Source: Acidobacteriota bacterium (GTDB taxonomy: Bacteria > Acidobacteriota > Vicinamibacteria > Vicinamibacterales > UBA8438). From it: a DNA stretch of 60,936 nt. The first letter of the stretch is position 1; every line of letters starts with the position of its first letter. Below, in pieces: positions 55,965 to 60,936 of this stretch. The translations under genes and the position numbers were made by a program. The stretch is from the NCBI GenBank assembly GCA_011523845.1, contig WTFV01000027.1:4046-64981 (forward strand), written 5' to 3'. The notes beneath the pieces are model-generated. The model did no database searches, had not been told where the DNA came from, and saw nothing but the letters and a program-made list of their open reading frames with translations.

Positions 55965-57518
55965 GTGGGTTCCCGACGCAAGCTCCCCATCGGCATCCAG
56001 ACCTTCCGCACGATCCGCGAGGAGGGTTGCTACTACGTCGACAAGACCCCCTACGTCCGGCGGCTGGTCGAGGAGGGCTCCCACTACTTCCTGTCGCGCC
56101 CCCGGCGCTTCGGCAAGAGCCTGTTCCTGGACACGCTGAAGGAGCTGTTCGAAGGCAGCGAGGCGCTGTTCGAAGGGCTGGACATCCACGGCCGCCGCGA
56201 CTGGTCGATCCGCCATCCGGTGCTGCGGTTCAGCTTCGGCGCCGGGGATTTCGAGCAGCCGGGGTTCCTCGAAGCGAGCTGCATGGAAAAGCTGGCCGCC
56301 GCGGAGGCCGAAGCGGAGGTGACCACCGAATACGCCACGCCTTCCGGCCGCTTCGCCGCGCTGCTCGCGGCGCTGCACCGCCGGACCGGACAGCGGGTAG
56401 TGGTGCTGGTGGACGAGTACGACAAGCCCATTCTGGATGCATTGGAAACACCGGACATCGCTCGCGCCAATCGGAACTTCCTGCGCGGCCTCTATTCGGT
56501 GATCAAGGACAGCGACGCCCACGTCCGGTTCACCTTCATCACCGGCGTGAGCAAGTTCTCGAAAGTCAGTCTGTTCTCCGGCCTCAACAACCTCCGCGAC
56601 ATCACCCTGGACCCGCGCTACTCGGGCATCTGCGGTTACACCGACGCGGACCTGGACACCGTGTTCGCTCCGGAACTGCCCGGACTCGACCGGGACGAGA
56701 TCCGCCGCTGGTACAACGGCTACGACTGGCTCGGCGGCGAGAGGGTCTACAACCCCTTCGACATCCTCCTGCTGTTCGACAGCCGCAAGTTCGCCGCCCA
56801 CTGGTTCGAGACCGGCACGCCCACGTTCCTGGTCGAAACGCTGGTCGAGCGCGGGGTTGGCTCCTTCGCACTGGAGGGGATGGCCGGTACCGACGAGTTG
56901 CTGTCCACCTTCGACGTGGGCGACATGGCGACCGAGGCGCTGCTGTTCCAGACCGGCTACCTGACGATCCGGGACCACGAGCGCTCCGGCGGCCGGACCC
57001 TGTACCGGCTGGGCTATCCCAATCAGGAGGTGCGCCAGAGCCTGAACGACAGCCTGTCGCGGTACCTGGCCGGGGATTCGACGCGCCAGACGGCGAACAG
57101 CATCCGGCTCCACGAGTTGCTGAAGGCCAACGACTTCACCGGTCTGAAGACGCTGTTCCACGCGTTCTACGCCAGCATTCCGCACCAGTGGTACGCCAAC
57201 AACGACATCGCGAATTTCGAGGGGTACTATGCGAGCGTCTTCTATTCCTACTTTGCAGGACTGGGCCTGGACGTCGTGGTCGAGGACAGCACCAGCCACG
57301 GGCGTCTGGACATGGCGGTGCGCTTTAACGGGCAAGTGTACCTGTTCGAATTCAAGGTAGTGGAGATGGCGCCGGAAGGCGCGGCGATGGCGCAGTTGAA
57401 GAACAGACGGTACGCGGACAAGTACCGGTACCTGGGCCAGCCGATCCACCTCATCGCGGTGGAGTTCAGCAAGGACGCCCGCAACCTGGCGGCGTTCGAG
57501 GTGGAGCGTGCGGCGTGA
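55965..57518 (+). CDS. AAA-ATPase-like / PD-(D/E)XK (DUF1703) protein
   Basis: The 517-aa product from the GTG at 55965 begins GSRRKLPIGIQTFRTIREEG, CYYVDKTPYV, then the P-loop-like SRPRRFGKSLFLDTLKELF and VVVLVDEYDKPILDALE, matching the AAA-ATPase-like family (PF09820). The C-terminus GRLDMAVRFNGQVYLFEFKV is the DUF1703 PD-(D/E)XK nuclease-like motif. These proteins often occur in many copies per genome; function is unknown, possibly nucleic-acid processing. The 55747-55964 gap shows nothing recognisable. A start further upstream is open but unsupported. Confidence 0.88.
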   Translation: MGSRRKLPIGIQTFRTIREEGCYYVDKTPYVRRLVEEGSHYFLSRPRRFGKSLFLDTLKELFEGSEALFEGLDIHGRRDWSIRHPVLRFSFGAGDFEQPGFLEASCMEKLAAAEAEAEVTTEYATPSGRFAALLAALHRRTGQRVVVLVDEYDKPILDALETPDIARANRNFLRGLYSVIKDSDAHVRFTFITGVSKFSKVSLFSGLNNLRDITLDPRYSGICGYTDADLDTVFAPELPGLDRDEIRRWYNGYDWLGGERVYNPFDILLLFDSRKFAAHWFETGTPTFLVETLVERGVGSFALEGMAGTDELLSTFDVGDMATEALLFQTGYLTIRDHERSGGRTLYRLGYPNQEVRQSLNDSLSRYLAGDSTRQTANSIRLHELLKANDFTGLKTLFHAFYASIPHQWYANNDIANFEGYYASVFYSYFAGLGLDVVVEDSTSHGRLDMAVRFNGQVYLFEFKVVEMAPEGAAMAQLKNRRYADKYRYLGQPIHLIAVEFSKDARNLAAFEVERAA

Positions 57519-57560
57519 TGCGGGTCGCTATGACGCTCTGACGCGCCGGAATGTGCATTC

Positions 57561-60230
57561 TCATTCCGCCTGCAGCGAGCGCATGAGGTTCGTGCGCGTG
57601 GCGCGCCACGCCGGCCAGGCGCCGGCCGCCGTCGTCGTGGTCAACAGCGTGAGGGTGGCCGCCACCAACGTGGCGGGGTCGTGGGGTGACACGCCGTAGA
57701 GCAACGCGGTCAGGACGCGGGTCGCCCCCAGCGCGACGACCAGGCCGAACACGACGCCGACCACGACCGGCACCAGGGCCTGTCGCAGGACCAGCCGCAC
57801 GATGGCCGTCCGGGAGCAGCCGAGCGCCATTCGCAGGCTCAGCTCGCGCAGCCGAAGTCTGACGGACAACGCTACCGTCCCATACAATCCGAGCACGATC
57901 AGGCCCAGCGCGAAAACGCCTGTCCCACCAAAGACCGTCGCGGCATACCGGGGCAACAAGAGGACGCCGCCTATGCGCGCGGTGAGCGGTTGCACGTCGA
58001 ACACGGGCACCGCCGGATCGATCGCGCGCATCGCGTCAACGAGATGCACCATCTGCGGCGGACCAGCGGGTGAGCGTCGCATGATCAGCGCCGCGGCCTG
58101 CCAACCCAACGGATCCTGCAGGATCGACGTGAACACCATGGGTCGCGTGACGCCCCCGAGGGTGCGGTTCTTGAAATCGCCCACGACGCCTACGACCTCC
58201 ACTGTCCGAGTCTCCGGAAAACCCACCCCGATGTGCTGACCGATGGCCTGTCGCCGGTCGGGCCAGAAGCGGCGGACGAACGCGTCGTTCACCAGTGAGA
58301 CCTCGACCGCGCCCGAGCGGTCCGACACGTTGAATTCGCGTCCTTCGATCACCGGCACTCGAAGCGCTCCGAAGGCGCCGGGACCGGCTATCCCGACGTC
58401 GACGAGCGGAAGCTCGTGCGACGCCACGCCGTCGTCCCCGGGCAGGCGGAGTCGGGAGAGCCGAACACTCAACGACAGTGGGACCGGCTGAATCCATCCC
58501 GCGGCCTCGACGTCCGGAAGCTCCCGGACGGCGGCGGCCGCGCGCGACAGGTAGCGATACGCCTCGTCCTGGTCGCGGCCGGCCAGCGCCGGGGCGACAC
58601 TCGCGACCGCGACGCCCCGCGTCTCGAAGCCGGGGTCGACTTGAGTCACGGCGAAAAGGCTGCGCAAGGCGAGGCCGCCGACCACCAGCAGCAACACCGC
58701 CGTCGTGGCCTGACCCGCAATCAGCAGCATCCGCAACGTCGTGGCTCCGCCGGCCGCGGATGTGCGGGAGTCGGTCTTGAGCGTCTCGACGATGGAGAGG
58801 CCCGACGAGATCCGCAACGCCGGTCCGAGCGAGGAGACCATGGTCGACCCGAGGGCGACGACCACCGTGAGGCCGAAGACGCGCCAATCGGGCACCAGGT
58901 GAAGATCGATGGCGGTCGGCACCGCCGGCAGATGGATCTGGCTGAGCATCGGCCCGACCCACGCGGTCAAGAGCAACGCGATGGCGGCCGCGACGCCCGT
59001 GAGCACGATGCCCTCGGCGAGCAACGGACGAATGATCCGCCATCGATTGGCTCCTACCGCCAGTCGGATGGCGACCTCGCGCTGGCCGTCGACCGCGCGC
59101 GCGAGCACGAGATGCGCGACGTTGACCGAGCAGACCAGCAGCAGGAGCAGCGCGACCGCGAGGACGCCGGCGGCTCCGAATCGGGCAAGGGCCCTCGACA
59201 CGACGGGGTGAACGGACGCCTCCGACAGCGGCGTGAGGACAAGGGAGCGACCGGCATTCGAGTGCGGATACCGCCGGGAGAGCGTATCCGCCAGGACGGC
59301 AACCTGCGTGCGAGCCTGCTCGAGCGTCGCGTCGTCCCGCAACCTGGCGTGCACCCACCACTCGAGCTGTCCGCGGTCGTCGGCCGACGCCGCGCCGGCG
59401 TCGTCGAGCGGCTGCCAGAATTCCGGCGCGACCCCTCGAAACAACCCGGTGAACCCCTCCGGGGCAATCCCGACGACCGTTCGTCGTCGGTCGCCGATCG
59501 CCACCTCCCGGCCGATGATCCAGGGATCGGTCCCGAAGTGCCGACGCCACGCGGCGTGACCGAGAACGACCACCGCGCCCGGCTGGTCGGTTTCATCGAA
59601 TGGCCGTCCGAGTGGGAACGGCACGCCGAGCGTGGTGAAGTAGTTGCGGGAGACCTGTTCGCCGATCGCGATCCTGCGGTCCAGTCCCGTGCCGACCACC
59701 GCTCCCATGCGCCGGTGCGCGACCACGGATTCGAAGGCGGCGACATCACGGGCGAGATCCGCGTAGTCACCGAATCCCACCGGTTCCTTGCGAAGGACCG
59801 CCAGCTCTCCAACGGTCGTGATGCCGACGACCCGATCGGGTGCCCGGACCGGGAGCGGTCTGAGCAGCACGGCGTTGACGGCAGTCAACGCGAGGGTGGT
59901 CGCGCTCATGCCGACCACGAGGGTCAGGAGGGCGGCGAGCGAGAACCCGGGGGACCGCAGCAGCGTTCGAGCGGCGACGTGCGCGTCCCGCCACAGATCC
60001 TCGGCGACACGGAAACGGTGCACGTCGCGGCATTCCTCCTTGACCGTCTCCACGCCTCCGAGACGGGCGAGCGCCGTGCGGCGCGCTTCCTTCGGCGCCA
60101 TGCCCCGGCGGATGTTCTCCTCGACGTCCAGCTCCAGGTACGCCTGCAGCTCCGCGTCGAGCTCGCGCTCGATGCGCTCCCGACGGAACAGATTCACCAG
60201 GCGAACAGTGCAATCCCGCAAGCGGCTCAT
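57561..60230 (-). CDS. ADOP-type ABC transporter permease (MacB/FtsX family)
   Basis: The 889-aa product starts at 60230 after GGAGGAGG. Its N-terminal cytoplasmic domain (RIERELDAELQAYLELDVEE, ARLGGVETVKEECRD) is typical of acidobacterial duplicated orphan permeases. A MacB-like periplasmic domain and two FtsX blocks follow, each with several membrane helices (VLAVALLLLLVCSVNVAHLV; the last helices near VPVVVGVVFGLVVALGA). No ATPase is encoded beside it. Substrate unknown, possibly peptide or lipid export. It is controlled by the PadR gene 46 bp upstream. Confidence 0.93.
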   Translation of the reverse strand: MSRLRDCTVRLVNLFRRERIERELDAELQAYLELDVEENIRRGMAPKEARRTALARLGGVETVKEECRDVHRFRVAEDLWRDAHVAARTLLRSPGFSLAALLTLVVGMSATTLALTAVNAVLLRPLPVRAPDRVVGITTVGELAVLRKEPVGFGDYADLARDVAAFESVVAHRRMGAVVGTGLDRRIAIGEQVSRNYFTTLGVPFPLGRPFDETDQPGAVVVLGHAAWRRHFGTDPWIIGREVAIGDRRRTVVGIAPEGFTGLFRGVAPEFWQPLDDAGAASADDRGQLEWWVHARLRDDATLEQARTQVAVLADTLSRRYPHSNAGRSLVLTPLSEASVHPVVSRALARFGAAGVLAVALLLLLVCSVNVAHLVLARAVDGQREVAIRLAVGANRWRIIRPLLAEGIVLTGVAAAIALLLTAWVGPMLSQIHLPAVPTAIDLHLVPDWRVFGLTVVVALGSTMVSSLGPALRISSGLSIVETLKTDSRTSAAGGATTLRMLLIAGQATTAVLLLVVGGLALRSLFAVTQVDPGFETRGVAVASVAPALAGRDQDEAYRYLSRAAAAVRELPDVEAAGWIQPVPLSLSVRLSRLRLPGDDGVASHELPLVDVGIAGPGAFGALRVPVIEGREFNVSDRSGAVEVSLVNDAFVRRFWPDRRQAIGQHIGVGFPETRTVEVVGVVGDFKNRTLGGVTRPMVFTSILQDPLGWQAAALIMRRSPAGPPQMVHLVDAMRAIDPAVPVFDVQPLTARIGGVLLLPRYAATVFGGTGVFALGLIVLGLYGTVALSVRLRLRELSLRMALGCSRTAIVRLVLRQALVPVVVGVVFGLVVALGATRVLTALLYGVSPHDPATLVAATLTLLTTTTAAGAWPAWRATRTNLMRSLQAE

Positions 60231-60276
60231 GATGCCTCCTCCACGGTTATGGTTCGCCATCCGGCGCGGCCGGACA

Positions 60277-60612
60277 TCACGCCTCCCCCACGTCGCGCAA
60301 CGCCAGCTCGATCGCGACCGAAACCCGCTTCCAATTGCGGACTTCCTCGTCGGCGTGCCGGTGCCCGGCGGAGGTCAACTCGTAGTACTTCGCCTTCCGA
60401 TTGGTTTCCGAACGCCCCCACTCGGCCGTCAGCCACCCTTTCTGCTCGAGCCGGTGCAGCGCGGGAAAGAGCGAGCCCGGGCTGACGCGGAACGCACCCT
60501 GCGTGATCTGCTCGACCCGACGCGCAATGCCGAGGCCGTGGTTCGGTCCGGGCATGAGCGCGCGGAGGATCAGCAGATCGAGGGTGCCGCGCATGAGGTC
60601 GGTTCGGGACAT
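60277..60612 (-). CDS. PadR family transcriptional regulator
   Basis: The 111-aa product is a PadR winged helix: LMRGTLDLLILRALMPGPNH, GLGIARRVEQITQGAFRVSP, GSLFPALHRLEQKGWLTAEW and KAKYYELTSAGHRHADEE. It is typical of the regulator in front of ADOP permeases and would repress the operon until a ligand binds. Operator-like CCTATCGG repeats lie in its promoter. It starts at 60612. Confidence 0.95.
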   Translation of the reverse strand: MSRTDLMRGTLDLLILRALMPGPNHGLGIARRVEQITQGAFRVSPGSLFPALHRLEQKGWLTAEWGRSETNRKAKYYELTSAGHRHADEEVRNWKRVSVAIELALRDVGEA

Positions 60613-60630
60613 CGGCTGTCTTCTGGCATC

Positions 60631-60669
60631 CCTATCGGATTTCGATAAGTCTAGCATGGGACCTATCGG
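60631..60669. promoter_or_regulatory. Operator-like repeats at the PadR promoter
   Basis: CCTATCGG occurs at 60631-60638 and 60662-60669, 31 bp apart (about three helical turns). One lies inside the promoter spacer and one just downstream of the -10 box. The palindrome TATCG-gattt-CGATA (60633-60647) overlaps the downstream copy. The placement fits PadR autorepression. Confidence 0.6.
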
Positions 60670-60676
60670 TTGTCAA
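60648..60676 (-). promoter_or_regulatory. Promoter of the PadR-ADOP operon
   Basis: On the minus strand TTGACA (60671-60676) and TAGACT (60648-60653) are separated by exactly 17 bases. This is the best sigma-70-like promoter in the window. It overlaps the last codons of the 43-aa ORF upstream. Confidence 0.78.
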
Positions 60677-60794
60677 TGGATCCCCGTTCCATCGCGATGA
60701 CGCGAACCAGCTCCCCGGTCTGGGCCGCAGCCATATCGGCCGCACCGATCAGCACGACGGCGACGAGGACGATCTGCACGTTCTGTCTGGTCAT
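60663..60794 (-). CDS. 43-aa peptide with signal-like N-terminus
   Basis: An ATG at 60794 with AGGAGGAAAA upstream opens MTRQNVQIVLVAVVLIGAAD, a signal-peptide-like sequence ending near MAAAQT, then a short tail ending in SIDNR. The ribosome site overlaps the stop of the upstream permease fragment, suggesting co-transcription. It looks like the preserved start of a truncated secreted protein, or a genuine tiny membrane peptide. Confidence 0.4.
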   Translation of the reverse strand: MTRQNVQIVLVAVVLIGAADMAAAQTGELVRVIAMERGSIDNR

Positions 60795-60808
60795 GGTGTG
60801 TTTTCCTC

Positions 60809-60936
60809 CTACTCCACGACGCGCAGGACCTCTGCGGGATCTATCCTCAGAGCGCGAGCGGCGGGCACGCCGATAGCAACGGACGCTACCAGCGCGAGGC
60901 ACGCCGCCGCCCCCGCAAGCGTGACGAGGTCCACGC
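60809..60936 (-). CDS. C-terminal fragment of an MacB/FtsX-type permease (cut by window edge)
   Basis: The minus-strand frame ending at the TAG (60811-60809) reads VDLVTLAGAAACLALVASVA, IGVPAARALRIDP, AEVLRVVE. The last hydrophobic helix followed by ARALRIDPAEVLR is the standard end of ADOP/MacB permeases. The 5' part lies beyond the window. This suggests two permease genes in the same orientation around the PadR gene. Confidence 0.75.
   Translation of the reverse strand, partial: VDLVTLAGAAACLALVASVAIGVPAARALRIDPAEVLRVVE

Overview
The window is GC-rich bacterial DNA with the gene content of an acidobacterium, probably a member of the Vicinamibacteria. The evidence is a PadR regulator next to an ADOP-type (acidobacterial duplicated orphan permease) ABC permease, a DUF1592/DUF1552 gene pair with haem-type CxxCH motifs, a DUF6152 protein, and at least seven copies of a secreted protein family with the signatures TPWGxPDLQGxW, RWEGDTLVVET and YACHEGNYG. 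No rRNA, tRNA, CRISPR array, integrase or transposase was recognised. The genus is an inference.

Layout. Positions 1-8367 hold a 74-bp tandem repeat, a first copy of the secreted family, a glycosylasparaginase and an ankyrin/DUF1592/DUF1552 operon. Positions 8717-10727 carry a possible ribbon-helix-helix/PIN toxin-antitoxin pair and a cyclase-family hydrolase. Positions 10930-29865 form one 19-kb, nine-gene, co-directional and mostly overlapping operon that looks like a composite anti-phage locus. In order it encodes a SNF2-type helicase with a DUF3883 tail, an OLD-family ATPase/TOPRIM nuclease, a UvrD-like helicase (these two form a Gabija-like pair), a DUF1156 adenine-type DNA methylase, a DUF499 ATPase, a second OLD-like ATPase with an altered TOPRIM site, a 53-codon ORF, and a AAA+ ATPase plus subtilisin-like protease (an IetAS-like pair). 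A perfect 17-bp direct repeat lies just outside each end of this operon (10822-10838 and 29913-29929), which suggests insertion of the block into an ordinary intergenic region.

Positions 30045-53000 are mostly secreted or envelope metabolism: more copies of the secreted family (one fused to two VOC/glyoxalase domains and followed by DUF6152), a PPi-type phosphofructokinase, esterases, a catalytically dead sulfatase-like protein, a sulfite-oxidase-like molybdoenzyme, an ArsS-type arsenosugar radical SAM pair, an SMP-30-like lipoprotein, a ModA-like binding lipoprotein and a serine hydrolase. A Phd/VapC-type module and a DUF433 gene are interspersed. Positions 53153-57518 carry an NHL-type beta-propeller protein, a stand-alone OLD-like ATPase and a AAA-like/DUF1703 protein. 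The right edge (57561-60936) is a minus-strand PadR-ADOP permease locus with a clear promoter and repeated operator-like sites, then the 3' end of another permease cut by the window edge.

How the genes may work together: the 19-kb operon combines a modification enzyme, three helicase or remodelling ATPases, two OLD-type ATPases and a AAA-protease effector pair. Overlapping reading frames suggest co-expression, so the modules may act as one layered defence. That integration is inference. The individual families are recognised from motifs.
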